A stretch of DNA of 64,000 bases from Henriciella sp. AS95 (GCF_038900055.1 NZ_JBBMQM010000001.1:248001-312000), one strand, 5' to 3'. Numbered from the stretch's first letter, positions 1-11,646 are shown. The notes: generated by a model from the sequence alone, not told the origin. Made by a program: numbers and translations.

Positions 1-1
1 T

Positions 2-259
2 CATCATTTCGACGAGCTCTACGCAAAGCACCGCGGCGTCAAACGCGCCATTGCGCGGACCGCAGAGGCGATGACCGCTGAACAGCGTCAGAAGCTTGAA
101 GCTGTCCTCGCAAAAGCTGTAGGCAGCGACATCGAACTCGAAACCGAGGTCGTTCCAGACCTCATCGGCGGCATCCAGCTGCGTGTCGGATCTACCCTGA
201 TCGACGCCAGTGTCGCCTCCAAACTTGAACGTATGAACACCGCCATGAAGGGAGCTTAG
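2..259 (+). CDS. atpH: ATP synthase F1 delta subunit, C-terminal part (5' end cut by window)
   Basis: This is the C-terminal ~85 residues of the delta subunit (OSCP equivalent), the stator link between the top of F1 and the b-subunit stalk. The reading frame is open from base 2, and an internal ATG at 71 is not the real start. The end of the protein carries the family pattern of a [14 protein letters not shown] strand followed by an '[10 protein letters not shown]' helix. The stop is 7 bases before atpA, so this is the first visible gene of the atpHAGD operon. Assignment is by recognition of the conserved C-terminus and by gene order. Confidence 0.93.
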   Translation, partial: HHFDELYAKHRGVKRAIARTAEAMTAEQRQKLEAVLAKAVGSDIELETEVVPDLIGGIQLRVGSTLIDASVASKLERMNTAMKGA

Positions 260-266
260 AGGCTCG

Positions 267-1802
267 ATGGACATCAGCGCTGCAGAAATTTCAGGCATTC
301 TGAAATCCCAGATCGAAAACTTTGGCGTAGAGGCCGAGGTCTCCGACGTTGGACAGGTTCTGTCCGTCGGTGACGGTATCGCCCGCGTCTATGGCCTCGA
401 CAATGTCCAGGCCGGTGAAACCGTCGAATTCGACGGTGGCATCAAGGGCATGGCCCTGAACCTCGAAGCCGACAATGTCGGTGTCGTTATCTTTGGTGAC
501 GACCGCGGCATTAAAGAAGGCGACACCGTCAAGCGCACGAACGAGATCGTTGCTGCGCCGGTTGGCAAGGGCCTTCTCGGCCGCGTCGTGGACCCGCTCG
601 GTGAGCCAATCGACGGCAAGGGCGCCCTGAAAGACGTCGCAGACCGTAACCGGGTCGACGTCAAGGCGCCTGGCATTCTGCCGCGTAAATCGGTTCACGA
701 GCCGATGATGACCGGCCTCAAGGCGATCGACGCGATGATCCCTGTTGGCCGCGGCCAGCGCGAGCTGATCATTGGTGACCGTCAGACCGGCAAGACCGCG
801 ATCTGCGTCGACACCATCCTGAACCAGAAGCAGACCAATGACGCCGCAAAAGACGACAGCGAGAAACTGTTCTGCGTCTATGTCGCCATCGGTCAGAAGC
901 GCTCCACGGTTGCTCAGGTTGTCAAAACCCTCGAAGAGCGCGGCGCGCTTGATTACACCGTGATCGTGTCCGCAACGGCGTCCGAGCCGGCCCCGCTTCA
1001 GTATCTTGCACCGTTCACCGGCTGCACGATCGGCGAGTGGTTCCGCGACAATGGCATGCACGCCCTGATCATTTATGATGACCTTTCCAAGCAGGCTGTT
1101 GCCTATCGTCAGATGTCCCTGCTTCTGCGCCGCCCACCGGGCCGCGAAGCCTATCCGGGTGACGTTTTCTATCTTCACTCCCGCCTGCTCGAGCGTGCGG
1201 CCAAGCTGAACGAGGATCACGGTTCAGGCTCCCTGACCGCGCTTCCGATCATCGAGACCCAGGCAAACGACGTGTCGGCCTATATTCCGACGAACGTTAT
1301 TTCGATTACCGATGGTCAGATCTTCCTTGAAACCGACCTCTTCTATCAGGGTATCCGCCCGGCCGTGAACGTCGGCCTTTCGGTGTCGCGCGTTGGTTCT
1401 GCTGCGCAGACCAAAGCCATGAAGAAAGTCGCCGGTTCGATGAAGGGTGAACTCGCCCAGTACCGCGAGATGGCGGCCTTTGCGAAGTTCGGCTCTGACC
1501 TCGACGCCGCCACCCAGCGCCTTCTCGGCCGTGGTGAGCGCCTGACCGAGCTCCTCAAGCAGCCGCAATTCTCGCCGCTGCAGATGGAAGAGCAGGTTGT
1601 CGTGATCTATGCCGGTACGCGCGGTTACCTTGATGGCGTCGCTGTCCGCGATGTCACGCGCTACGAAAAAGAGCTGCTGGCTCACCTTCGCGGCGCGAAG
1701 AAGGAGCTGCTGGCGAAAATCCGCAAGGAAAAAGCCCTGACCGACGACATCGAGGCCGAAATCAAATCGACCCTCGACGACTTCACCAAGGCTTTCGCCT
1801 AA
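267..1802 (+). CDS. atpA: ATP synthase F1 subunit alpha
   Basis: Non-catalytic nucleotide-binding subunit of the membrane-bound F1Fo ATP synthase; three copies alternate with beta in the hexamer. At 511 residues it has the normal length. Visible landmarks are the beta-barrel N-terminus with '[10 protein letters not shown]', the P-loop GDRQTGKT near residues 170-177, the '[11 protein letters not shown]' Walker B region, and the alpha signature around '[17 protein letters not shown]'. The start at 267 lies 7 bases after atpH and is followed by the typical '[12 protein letters not shown]' N-terminus. It is the second gene of the operon, with atpG 28 bases downstream. Confidence 0.98.
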   Translation: MDISAAEISGILKSQIENFGVEAEVSDVGQVLSVGDGIARVYGLDNVQAGETVEFDGGIKGMALNLEADNVGVVIFGDDRGIKEGDTVKRTNEIVAAPVGKGLLGRVVDPLGEPIDGKGALKDVADRNRVDVKAPGILPRKSVHEPMMTGLKAIDAMIPVGRGQRELIIGDRQTGKTAICVDTILNQKQTNDAAKDDSEKLFCVYVAIGQKRSTVAQVVKTLEERGALDYTVIVSATASEPAPLQYLAPFTGCTIGEWFRDNGMHALIIYDDLSKQAVAYRQMSLLLRRPPGREAYPGDVFYLHSRLLERAAKLNEDHGSGSLTALPIIETQANDVSAYIPTNVISITDGQIFLETDLFYQGIRPAVNVGLSVSRVGSAAQTKAMKKVAGSMKGELAQYREMAAFAKFGSDLDAATQRLLGRGERLTELLKQPQFSPLQMEEQVVVIYAGTRGYLDGVAVRDVTRYEKELLAHLRGAKKELLAKIRKEKALTDDIEAEIKSTLDDFTKAFA

Positions 1803-1830
1803 GACACGCGACGCGAGCAGGAGCTGAGCA

Positions 1831-4531
<2,701 letters not shown>

Positions 4532-4560
4532 CCCGCGCTTTCAGAATCTGTATTGATTTC

Positions 4561-4594
4561 AGCAGCCGCATCGGAAACGATGCGGCTGCTTTCA
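4561..4594 (+). terminator. Rho-independent terminator-like hairpin after atpD
   Basis: A perfect 13-bp stem (4561-4573 with 4578-4590) closed by a GAAA tetraloop is followed by TTTC. The T-run is short, so it may attenuate rather than fully stop transcription. It lies between atpD and the next gene and ahead of atpC. Confidence 0.65.
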
Positions 4595-4609
4595 TGTGGG
4601 GACATAAAA

Positions 4610-5470
4610 ATGATGCGCGCAGCTTTCGCCGGCCTGATGGCAGCTCTTACTTTCGTTCCGGCGGCCTTTGCTGCCCCACCGCCAGCGCTGCCAGACGGCA
4701 CGCCTGCCACCATCGAGGGATACGAGACTTCGCTGCTCTATCGCCACTTCATCCGCTGGACGGAGCGCGAGTCGTCCAAGGCTGTACGCGAGAGCGTGAA
4801 AAAGACCGAGCTCATGCTTTCCCTCGGCAATGATGTCCGCGTTCTCAGCTTCAGCATTCTTGGCCATGAGCCTTATACCGACGCGGCTGGCGGTCTCGAG
4901 CAACAATGCGACTATGACCCGGACAACATGATGCAATTCATCGTCGGCACGGCGTCTCTCACCGAAGAGGAGATCGCCGAGAAGTGCTACTGGCGACTGC
5001 GACTGAACGATGCCACGGGCGCACGACCGATCGCGCAAGCATGGATCGACGCCTTCGATCCGCAACGCGCCGCCAACTACCTGAAATCGCAGGGCATCAA
5101 ACCTGGCAAAGATCTCATGTCCCGCACGATTGACTGGTCCGGCTACCAAGACCCGGCCGCGCTAGCCAAAGCGCCCGCCCTCCGGTCCAATGTCTGGACC
5201 AGCCGCACATGCGGCTCCTTCCCCGCCGCACTCGACCAGATCGAGAGCATCTCGCTCGGCAATATCAACATCAGGGATTATGGCACCGGTGGTGAAACAG
5301 CGCCGAGCAAACCGGACTCGCCCTGGCTCACCGTCACGGCCTATTCAATCAATGCCGGTGCCAAGGCCAGCATTGAATTCTCCGGTACGGCCGGGGCACC
5401 GGCGACGCTGATTGATATTCTGGATGCGCTCACCGACGCCTGCGAGCCTCTCCCGCCGCCCGCACAATAA
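4610..5470 (+). CDS. Secreted protein of unknown function between atpD and atpC
   Basis: I do not recognise this 286-residue protein. The start at 4610 follows GGGGA and gives a clean Sec signal peptide ('MMRAAFAGLMAALTF', cut near AFA/APP). The upstream in-frame ATG at 4553 would lie inside the terminator hairpin. The mature part has four cysteines (QQCDY, EKCYW, RTCGS, DACEP), enough for two disulfides in the periplasm, and a proline-rich C-terminus. No transmembrane segment follows the signal. It separates atpC from the rest of the ATP synthase operon; a link to ATP synthase is not supported beyond position. Confidence 0.8.
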   Translation: MMRAAFAGLMAALTFVPAAFAAPPPALPDGTPATIEGYETSLLYRHFIRWTERESSKAVRESVKKTELMLSLGNDVRVLSFSILGHEPYTDAAGGLEQQCDYDPDNMMQFIVGTASLTEEEIAEKCYWRLRLNDATGARPIAQAWIDAFDPQRAANYLKSQGIKPGKDLMSRTIDWSGYQDPAALAKAPALRSNVWTSRTCGSFPAALDQIESISLGNINIRDYGTGGETAPSKPDSPWLTVTAYSINAGAKASIEFSGTAGAPATLIDILDALTDACEPLPPPAQ

Positions 5471-5561
5471 GCCAAACCTCATCCGCGACAGCACGTCCCG
5501 GTAGACATTGGCGCTCAGACAAGTATTGAAACCTCAGCGAATTTCACATCGGACATTTCTC

Positions 5562-5969
5562 ATGGCTGAAAAACTTCACTTCTCTCTCGTTTCCCCCGCC
5601 AAGGAGCTTTTCTCCGGCGAGGTCGATCACGTGATCGCGCCTGGAAGCGAAGGCGAATTCGGCGTGCTGGTGAACCACGCGCCTTTCATGACGACGCTGA
5701 AGAATGGCGTCGTCCGCATCCTTGAAGGCGACAATGTCACCATGCGCCTCTTCGTGCGCGGCGGTTTTGCTGATGTCACGCCTGCCGGTCTTACCATCCT
5801 GGCCGAGGAAGCGGTCGATCTGGCAAAGGTCGACGCGGCAAAGATCAATGAAGATCTCGAAGAAGCCAAGACGAAGCTCCTTTCCGAAGGCAAGGACGGC
5901 CCGCATCATGGCGCGCTCGAAGCGCAGGTCGACTACCTGACCGATCTCAAGGCAGCCGTCGTCCACTAG
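5562..5969 (+). CDS. atpC: ATP synthase F1 subunit epsilon
   Basis: Epsilon subunit, which sits at the base of the gamma shaft and regulates hydrolysis. The 135-residue protein starts 'MAEKLHFSLVSPAKELFSGE', and the beta-sandwich signature 'APGSEGEFGVLVNHAP' is clear. An upstream in-frame ATG at 5508 would add 18 residues unlike the family, so 5562 is preferred although its ribosome site (GGAC) is weak. It is not adjacent to atpD: a terminator hairpin and a secreted-protein gene intervene, so it may need readthrough or its own promoter in 5471-5561. Confidence 0.96.
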   Translation: MAEKLHFSLVSPAKELFSGEVDHVIAPGSEGEFGVLVNHAPFMTTLKNGVVRILEGDNVTMRLFVRGGFADVTPAGLTILAEEAVDLAKVDAAKINEDLEEAKTKLLSEGKDGPHHGALEAQVDYLTDLKAAVVH

Positions 5970-5995
5970 ATCGGACCCAATTCATACAAATTCTG

Positions 5996-6030
5996 GAGCC
6001 CGGCCCGCCAAAGGCCGGGCTCATCTAGTT
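5996..6030. terminator. Hairpin terminator between atpC and the convergent P450 cluster
   Basis: A perfect 10-bp G+C-rich stem (5996-6005 with 6013-6022) around a 7-base loop lies 26 bases after atpC and 35 bases past the end of the convergent thioesterase gene. The plus-strand tail is modestly T-rich (ATCTAGTTT). It could serve both converging transcripts. Confidence 0.6.
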
Positions 6031-6057
6031 TAGACGGGAATGGTATTCCGGCTGCCG

Positions 6058-6840
6058 CTAGCCGAACATCGCAATCGTCTGGCGTCCGATCATTACCGGA
6101 TCGCCATTGCGGTTCCACATGCGCATCGACTGGCTGGAATAACCATCCTTGGTGGCTTGCGCCTCATGATGAACCAGGAACCAGCCTTCGACGGTTGTGA
6201 TATCGTCGGTCAGGAATTCGGCCATCCAGGTCATTGAACTGATCGGGGCCGGCTTGGTCAGCATCGAGAGCGCTGCCGGCGGCGGCGCATCCGCGAGCGA
6301 GAGCAGGGTCGTCGGATTCCAGATCGCCGCTTCATCCTTGTGACGCAGCCAGAGCAGGAGGTCGCCGCGTTCGGCGCCAGTGACCGGGCGCTCACCAGCG
6401 ACAAGCCGGATATTGAAATTATGCGCGAAGTTCGGGCGCTGGTCGCCGAAGAAACTTTCGCAGGAGTCGGGTGAGTCCGCTTTCGGACATTCGCGCGATT
6501 TCTGGTCGACTTCGGATTCCCGTTTCGCCCCGAAAGTGAAGATAGAGCGGGCCATGATCCCGCCTTCGCTGACGAGGTCGACATTGACGAAAGCTGAAGA
6601 TTTGCCGCGCCGAAGCACAGTCGGCGATATGACGACGTCGCCGCCAACCGGCCCGATAAACGCAACCTGCACGGCCCGCACCGGCATGTCGGAGACAAGC
6701 TCCTGCGCCGCCTCCAGGCAAAGCGCAGCCGTCAGACCGCCATAGGTCGTGCGGCCCTGCATCCAGCTTTCAGGAATGGTCGTCTCGATGCGCCCCGCGG
6801 TGCCGCGCTTCAGCTCACCGATAAGTTCGCTGTAGCGCAC
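6058..6840 (-). CDS. TesB-like acyl-CoA thioesterase family protein
   Basis: A 260-residue protein with the layout of double-hotdog thioesterases: an N-terminal hotdog with 'WMQGRTTYGGLTAALCLEAA' and the strand 'RAVQVAFIGPVGGDVVI', then a second hotdog with 'GWFLVHHEAQATKDGYSSQS'. The family hydrolyses acyl-CoA thioesters in the cytoplasm. The start is GTG directly after the ferredoxin stop codon (TAA-GTG), so it is the last gene of the P450 operon. Release of acyl-CoA products of alkane or fatty-chain oxidation would fit the context, but the substrate is inferred. Confidence 0.8.
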   Translation of the reverse strand: MRYSELIGELKRGTAGRIETTIPESWMQGRTTYGGLTAALCLEAAQELVSDMPVRAVQVAFIGPVGGDVVISPTVLRRGKSSAFVNVDLVSEGGIMARSIFTFGAKRESEVDQKSRECPKADSPDSCESFFGDQRPNFAHNFNIRLVAGERPVTGAERGDLLLWLRHKDEAAIWNPTTLLSLADAPPPAALSMLTKPAPISSMTWMAEFLTDDITTVEGWFLVHHEAQATKDGYSSQSMRMWNRNGDPVMIGRQTIAMFG

Positions 6841-7161
6841 TTAGTGCTGGCTCTCCGGCGTTGTCACCTTGAGGCCTTCGAGATCGTCGGAAATGGTGAT
6901 CTGGCAGGAAAGACGTGAGTTCGACTGAACGTTCTCGGCGAAATCGAGCATTGATTGCTCCATTTCTTCCGGTTCACCGACCTTTGGCATGAAGGCCTCA
7001 TCTACATAGACGTGGCATGTCGCGCAGGCGCAGGCACCGCCGCAATCGGCATCGATGCCAGGAACGGAATTCTTGATCGCGGTTTCCATGACCGTTTCAC
7101 CATTCTTGGCTTCGATCGGGCGCTCGGTCCCTTCATGGTCGACATAGATGATCTTCGGCAT
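6841..7161 (-). CDS. 2Fe-2S ferredoxin (putidaredoxin/adrenodoxin type)
   Basis: A 106-residue plant/vertebrate-type 2Fe-2S ferredoxin that passes electrons to a P450. The cluster ligands are visible as C-X5-C-X2-C in '[17 protein letters not shown]' and a fourth Cys in 'SRLSCQI'. The typical N-terminus '[20 protein letters not shown]' is present. It lies 14 bases downstream of the reductase gene and abuts the thioesterase gene, so redox partners and P450 are co-transcribed. The whole set matches three-component class I P450 systems. Confidence 0.94.
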   Translation of the reverse strand: MPKIIYVDHEGTERPIEAKNGETVMETAIKNSVPGIDADCGGACACATCHVYVDEAFMPKVGEPEEMEQSMLDFAENVQSNSRLSCQITISDDLEGLKVTTPESQH

Positions 7162-7175
7162 TTCTTATCGTCTCC

Positions 7176-8417
7176 TCAGGCGGCCTGAGCCGCAATTTCT
7201 TTCATGCTGACGGATGTATCACTCAAACGCTCTTGCGCAATGGTGGCACCGGTCATGATCAGTTTTTTCGATGCCAGAAACTCTGGCGGGCTGTTGATCG
7301 CGTCCACGGCAATCAAGCGGCCACCTTTCAGGTAAAATGCCGCAAATTTCTTGTCTTCCGGTGAACCGCGAACCACAATCTCATCATAGCCCTGCGACAG
7401 GCCTGCAATCTGCAGTTTCACATCATACTGGTCAGACCAGAACCAGGGGCAATCAATGTTCGGGCGCGGTTTGCCCATGATCGCAGCGGCGGCGAGCTTG
7501 CCTTGCTCAATCGCATTATGGACGCTTTCGAGCCGCCCTGTGCGGGCATAATGGCTGAGCGGGCGCACCGTGCAGTCGCCAGCGGCAAAAATGCGCGGAT
7601 CATTGGTGCGCGCATCTTCGTCGACAAGGATGCCGTCCTTGCAGGCAAGACCGGCCTCCTGCGCCAGCTCCACATTCGGGATGATCCCGATGCCAGCCAG
7701 GACGATATCAGCCTCGAGCTCTTCACCACTGTCCAGAACGGCATGGGTGAGCGTGCCATCCTTGCCCTTCAGGCTCGCCAGACGCGCGCCGCAGCGCACA
7801 TCGACGCCATGCTCCATGTGGAGCGCCTCGTAGAAGGAGCTGATGACCGGGCTGGTGACGCGGGCCAGAGCGCGCTCGGCCATTTCCAGCACAGTCACTT
7901 CCAGGCCAAGCTGACGCGCCACCGCAGCGGCTTCGAGGCCAATATAGCCGGCCCCGACAATGACCAGCTTGCGGCCCTCAATCATCTTCGGGCGAATGTG
8001 TTCGACATCGGCGAGGTCGCGCAGGTCAAACACGTTTTCAAGGTCTGCGCCCTCGACAGGCAGGGCGCGCGGTCGTGATCCCGTCGCGATGATCAGCGCG
8101 TCATAGGGCAGATGCCCGCCATGTTCGAGGCGCACTTCACGGGCCGAACGGTCAATGCCCTCAACCTTCTGGGACAGCAGCGTCTCGACCTTATTGTCTT
8201 CATACCAGGCCGCCGGTTTGAAATAGAGCCGATCTTCGGCCATTTCGCCCTTCATATAGGCCTTGGAGAGGGGTGGACGCTGATAGGGAAGCGCCGGTTC
8301 GTCGCCGACCAGCGTGATCGCGCCTTCATAGCCGAACAGACGCAGCGACTGCACCGCCTGCGCGCCGGCCTGGCCGCCGCCAATAATGACAATCCGATCT
8401 GATTGAGACAGGTCCAA
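7176..8417 (-). CDS. FAD-dependent ferredoxin reductase (putidaredoxin reductase type)
   Basis: A 413-residue NAD(P)H:ferredoxin reductase. The FAD-binding GGGQAG motif lies near residues 13-18, 'LPYQRPPLSKAY' is the typical rubredoxin/putidaredoxin reductase segment, a second GAGYIGLEAAA dinucleotide fold lies in the middle, and 'IFAAGDC' is the FAD-contacting motif. The start appears to be TTG, preceded by GGAGA at good spacing; no in-frame ATG fits the conserved N-terminus. It feeds electrons to the ferredoxin encoded immediately downstream and so to the P450 upstream. Confidence 0.93.
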   Translation of the reverse strand: MDLSQSDRIVIIGGGQAGAQAVQSLRLFGYEGAITLVGDEPALPYQRPPLSKAYMKGEMAEDRLYFKPAAWYEDNKVETLLSQKVEGIDRSAREVRLEHGGHLPYDALIIATGSRPRALPVEGADLENVFDLRDLADVEHIRPKMIEGRKLVIVGAGYIGLEAAAVARQLGLEVTVLEMAERALARVTSPVISSFYEALHMEHGVDVRCGARLASLKGKDGTLTHAVLDSGEELEADIVLAGIGIIPNVELAQEAGLACKDGILVDEDARTNDPRIFAAGDCTVRPLSHYARTGRLESVHNAIEQGKLAAAAIMGKPRPNIDCPWFWSDQYDVKLQIAGLSQGYDEIVVRGSPEDKKFAAFYLKGGRLIAVDAINSPPEFLASKKLIMTGATIAQERLSDTSVSMKEIAAQAA

Positions 8418-8436
8418 ACTTCATTCTCCCCAAGTC

Positions 8437-9111
8437 TTATTGCGCATTCATGACGGAGGCGTCACGATTTTTCAAGCGACCGTTCTCTAGTGCAGCAATC
8501 TGCCGCTCAAGTTCAAGCCTCGCCGCAGGGGAAAGTCGATGTGAAAACAAGGTAAGATGTTGCCGAATCCCGCCCGCAACGGCACCTGAGCCCTCTGTAT
8601 CGGCCTGCCCGCATTCACGCAAATATTCGAGCGTATAACGAAGCACCAGGATCGCGTTCACGGCGAGGTCGCCAATCTCGGCATCGTCAATGTCGAGCAT
8701 ACCTTTGTCCTGCATCGCCCGAAAGAAGGCGCAAAACCCCTCTCGCGACCCGGCATAGATGTCCGGCAGCGCCTTGTTCAGGGCGTCGGTATGCTCGCCA
8801 TAGTCGGCCTGGTCGCGGTACAGGAAGCGGAATTGGCGCAGTTCATGGGCGAGGCTAGCAAGATAGGTCACATAAGAGCCAAGCACGTCCTGATGGTCCG
8901 GCCATATGGAGAGCCGCGCGGCATTCTGCTCAAGGAAATCATCCGTGATCGCTTCGAGCAGGTCACGTTTGGTCTTGAAGTGGTACCACAGATTGCCTTC
9001 GGAAATACCCGCCGCCTCCGCAAGCATCGCCGTGGTCACATTGCCGTAATGCAGGCGGTTGAACAGCTGGCGGGCCGTTTCGACAATTTTTTCGCGGGTC
9101 CCTGTGGCCAT
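8437..9111 (-). CDS. TetR family transcriptional regulator
   Basis: A 224-residue one-component repressor-type regulator. The N-terminal helix-turn-helix is clear ('MLAEAAGISEGNLWYHFKTK', ~residues 24-43), followed by a variable helical ligand domain. Its ATG overlaps the P450 stop codon (TAATG), so it is made from the P450 transcript, suggesting autoregulation. The 16-bp palindrome over the cluster promoter (10401-10416) is the obvious candidate operator. The inducer is unknown; an alkane, fatty acid or acyl-CoA would fit the operon. Confidence 0.9.
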   Translation of the reverse strand: MATGTREKIVETARQLFNRLHYGNVTTAMLAEAAGISEGNLWYHFKTKRDLLEAITDDFLEQNAARLSIWPDHQDVLGSYVTYLASLAHELRQFRFLYRDQADYGEHTDALNKALPDIYAGSREGFCAFFRAMQDKGMLDIDDAEIGDLAVNAILVLRYTLEYLRECGQADTEGSGAVAGGIRQHLTLFSHRLSPAARLELERQIAALENGRLKNRDASVMNAQ

Positions 9112-10367
9112 TACAGCTTGGGGTGCAACACGACGGGTAGTTTGGTGTAGCCAAGCACAAAGTTCGACTGGACGCGCTCTGGCTCTGCGACAAGTTCGAT
9201 CCGGTCAAAGCGGTTGAGGATCTCCTCCCAGAGGATGCGCAGCTGCATCTCGGCCACCCTGTTGCCCATGCAGCGATGGATGCCGAAGCCGAAAGAGACA
9301 TGGTGGCGGGCGCGCTCACGGTCGATGCGGAACGTATCGGGGTCGTCGATCACTTCATCGTCGCGATTGCCGGACGTGTACCACATGACGACCTTGTCGC
9401 CCTTCCTGATCTGCTTGCCGCCGAGCTCGAAATCCTCCAGCGCGGTGCGGCGCATATGCGCCAGCGGCGTCTGATAACGGATTATTTCCGACACCATGTT
9501 CGGAATGAGCGACGGGTCGGCTTTCAGCTTGTCATACTCACCCGGAAACTTGTTGAGGAAATAGACCCCGCCGGAAATCGAATTGCGGGTGGTGTCATTC
9601 CCGCCAACAATGAGCAGCATGAGATTGCCCAGCAGCTCCATCGGCCGGTTGATCATGTCCTTTGTTTCCGGGTCATGCGCGAGCAACGAAATAAAGTCGA
9701 ACTTGCGCGGCTGGGCGGCCCGCTCCTTCCACAGCTCGGCGAAATAGGCGAGGCATTCGCCAAGAATGCGCTTGCGCTCTTCCATGTCGGCTTCGGCGCC
9801 GACCGTTTCGCTCGTCGTCGTCACATCCGACCAGTAGGGCAGCAAATGCCGGTCCTCGAAGGGGAAGTCGAACAGCGTCGCCAGCATTTGCGTCGTCAGC
9901 TCGATAGAGACCTTGTCGACCCAGTTGAACTCCTCGCCAATCGGCAGGCTATCGAGAATGGTGCAGACCCGCGTGCGGATCAGCGCTTCGAGTTCGGACA
10001 GCTGCGTCGGCGCAACCGCCGGCTGAGCGGCCCGGCGCTGCACATCATGCTTGGGCTGATCCATGGCGATGAACATCGGCGTGTCGAAGTCATCGGATGC
10101 ATCCCCGATCACGATATCGCGCCGGGAAGAAAAGACTTTGTGGTTCGAATCCACGGTCACGATGTCATTGAATTTGGTCACAGACCAGAACGGCCCAAAT
10201 GGGCTGTCCGGTGTGTAATGGACCGGATCCTCACGGCGCAAACGCTCAAACACGGCATGGTGCATATTGCGCTCGAACAAGGCCGCGGCACTTGGATCGA
10301 CCTGGTTCAGCGGCCCATGAAGGTTGCGCTCTACAATATCGTCCTGAAGCTGAATCGAATCCGGCAT
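9111..10367 (-). CDS. Cytochrome P450, CYP153-like (terminal alkane / fatty-chain hydroxylase)
   Basis: A soluble bacterial P450 of 418 residues. The I-helix motif 'GGNDTTRNS', the ExxR region 'SEIIRYQTP' and the heme loop 'FGFGIHRCMG' (Cys near residue 365) are all visible. The segment 'MFIAMDQPKHDVQRR' and overall pattern resemble CYP153 enzymes, which hydroxylate medium-chain alkanes or fatty chains at the end carbon. The start at 10367 has GGGAGG seven to eight bases upstream; a further in-frame ATG at 10382 is less likely. It is the first gene of the operon P450-tetR-reductase-ferredoxin-thioesterase. The CYP153 call is by recognition and should be confirmed by family assignment. Confidence 0.9.
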   Translation of the reverse strand: MPDSIQLQDDIVERNLHGPLNQVDPSAAALFERNMHHAVFERLRREDPVHYTPDSPFGPFWSVTKFNDIVTVDSNHKVFSSRRDIVIGDASDDFDTPMFIAMDQPKHDVQRRAAQPAVAPTQLSELEALIRTRVCTILDSLPIGEEFNWVDKVSIELTTQMLATLFDFPFEDRHLLPYWSDVTTTSETVGAEADMEERKRILGECLAYFAELWKERAAQPRKFDFISLLAHDPETKDMINRPMELLGNLMLLIVGGNDTTRNSISGGVYFLNKFPGEYDKLKADPSLIPNMVSEIIRYQTPLAHMRRTALEDFELGGKQIRKGDKVVMWYTSGNRDDEVIDDPDTFRIDRERARHHVSFGFGIHRCMGNRVAEMQLRILWEEILNRFDRIELVAEPERVQSNFVLGYTKLPVVLHPKL

Positions 10368-10400
10368 CTTACTTCCTCCCAATGTCTATTTTTATATTTC

Positions 10401-10416
10401 TAGGGTATATACCCTA
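10401..10416. promoter_or_regulatory. 16-bp perfect palindrome, likely TetR operator
   Basis: TAGGGTATATACCCTA is a perfect palindrome in the divergent region between the P450 operon and the PLP-lyase gene. Its centre coincides with the predicted -10 box of the P450 promoter, the usual place for a repressor site. The assignment to the TetR protein of this operon is inferred from position. Confidence 0.6.
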
Positions 10417-10434
10417 AACTATGGCGGTAGGCAA
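10406..10434 (-). promoter_or_regulatory. Predicted sigma-70 promoter of the P450 operon
   Basis: On the minus strand TTGCCT (10434-10429) and TATATA (10411-10406) are separated by exactly 17 bases. Transcription would start near 10399, giving a leader of ~32 bases before the P450 ATG. The -10 box is embedded in the palindrome. Confidence 0.55.
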
Positions 10435-10526
10435 TTCTGTCCCAATCCTCGCAATTCGATTTGTGCCCGGAACGCCCGCGCGTTATGCGGAAAGCAGCAC
10501 TCAAACCCTCAATGGAAAGCCCGCCA

Positions 10527-11645
10527 ATGGCGCACGACCGCAAGCAGAGCGACAGCCGGATCATGGCGATGCTGCACAAGCGCGCCGCCTCGATCGAAAA
10601 AGGCGAAAGCCTGACCCCGCCCATCGTGAATGCGGCGAAATACGCCCTGCCCGGCGCCCCGGACCACCCCTACCCCTATGGCCGTTTCGACAATCCTGGC
10701 TGGGGCGCGGTCGAAGACGCCATTGGCGCCCTGGAAGAAGCCGAAACCGTCTGCTTCCCGTCGGGCATGGCCGCCGTCACCGCTGCGCTGATGGCGACGC
10801 TCAAGCCAAAGTCCAGACTTCTCCTGCCGTCGGATGGCTATTACACCGTGCGCGTTCTGATGGACGAATTCATCAAGCAGCACGACATTGAAACAACCGA
10901 AATCCCCACCGCCGAAATGACCGGCCACGCCGTGGAGGGCTATGATCTTGTCTGGATCGAAACGCCGTCCAATCCCGGCCTCGACGTCTGCGATATTGCA
11001 GCGATCGCAGAGCGCGCCCACGCAGCTGGCGCGCTTGTCATCGTCGACAACACCACCGCCACACCCCTCCTGCAGCGCCCGCTGGACCTTGGCGCAGACC
11101 TTACCGTCAGCTCCGACACAAAGGCGCTTGCGGGACACTCCGACGTTCTGTTCGGCCACGTCTCCGGTCGCGACGAGACGCTGATGGCGCGCATTCGCAA
11201 TTGGCGGAAGCTTTCCGGCTCAACACCCGGCCCGGCCGAAGCCTATCTTGCCTATCGCGGCCTGATGACACTCGAGCTCCGCCTCGCCCGCATGTGCGAG
11301 AGCGCCCATGAGCTTGCCAACCTCTTCTACAGCCACAAAGCCGTGGAGAGCGTTCGTTTTCCCGGCCTCGCCGATGACCCATCCTTCAAGATCGCTTCGA
11401 CGCAGATGTCCGAACCGGGCTTCGTCATCGGCCTGACCTTCAAGGACGAAGAAACGGCTGAACGCTTTATCACCGACTGCCCGGCCATTTTCGCGGCGAC
11501 CAGCTTTGGCGGCATCCAGACCAGCGCGGAACGCCGGGCCCGCTGGGGCGATGATGTTGCCGAAGGCTATGTGCGCCTTTCTGTTGGCTGCGAGCCGACC
11601 GCCGCACTCGTCCAAGCGGTGTCTGACACGCTGGACAGCCTCTGA
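10527..11645 (+). CDS. metC: Cys/Met metabolism PLP-dependent enzyme, cystathionine beta-lyase-like
   Basis: A fold-type I PLP enzyme of the cystathionine gamma-synthase / beta-lyase family, cytoplasmic, 372 residues. Seen: the N-terminal 'KRAASIEKGESLTPPI', 'FPSGMAAV' phosphate-binding loop, 'WIETPSNPGLDV', 'VIVDNTTATPLLQRPL' and the PLP lysine K199 in 'SSDTKALAGHSDVLFGHV'. Beta-lyase (cystathionine to homocysteine) is the likely reaction, but this family is hard to split by eye. Start 10527 is favoured by GGAAAG seven bases upstream; 10512 and 10461 are alternatives. The tsaE ATG follows one base after the stop. Confidence 0.82.
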   Translation: MAHDRKQSDSRIMAMLHKRAASIEKGESLTPPIVNAAKYALPGAPDHPYPYGRFDNPGWGAVEDAIGALEEAETVCFPSGMAAVTAALMATLKPKSRLLLPSDGYYTVRVLMDEFIKQHDIETTEIPTAEMTGHAVEGYDLVWIETPSNPGLDVCDIAAIAERAHAAGALVIVDNTTATPLLQRPLDLGADLTVSSDTKALAGHSDVLFGHVSGRDETLMARIRNWRKLSGSTPGPAEAYLAYRGLMTLELRLARMCESAHELANLFYSHKAVESVRFPGLADDPSFKIASTQMSEPGFVIGLTFKDEETAERFITDCPAIFAATSFGGIQTSAERRARWGDDVAEGYVRLSVGCEPTAALVQAVSDTLDSL

Positions 11646-11646
11646 T

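Noticed and set aside
291-1220. 309-codon open frame on the minus strand opposite atpA
   Set aside because: It is antisense to a certain gene, has no family motifs and reflects high G+C codon bias. The same holds for 3038-4450 opposite atpD.
9276-10403. 375-codon plus-strand frame opposite the P450 gene
   Set aside because: The P450 heme and I-helix motifs on the minus strand are unambiguous.
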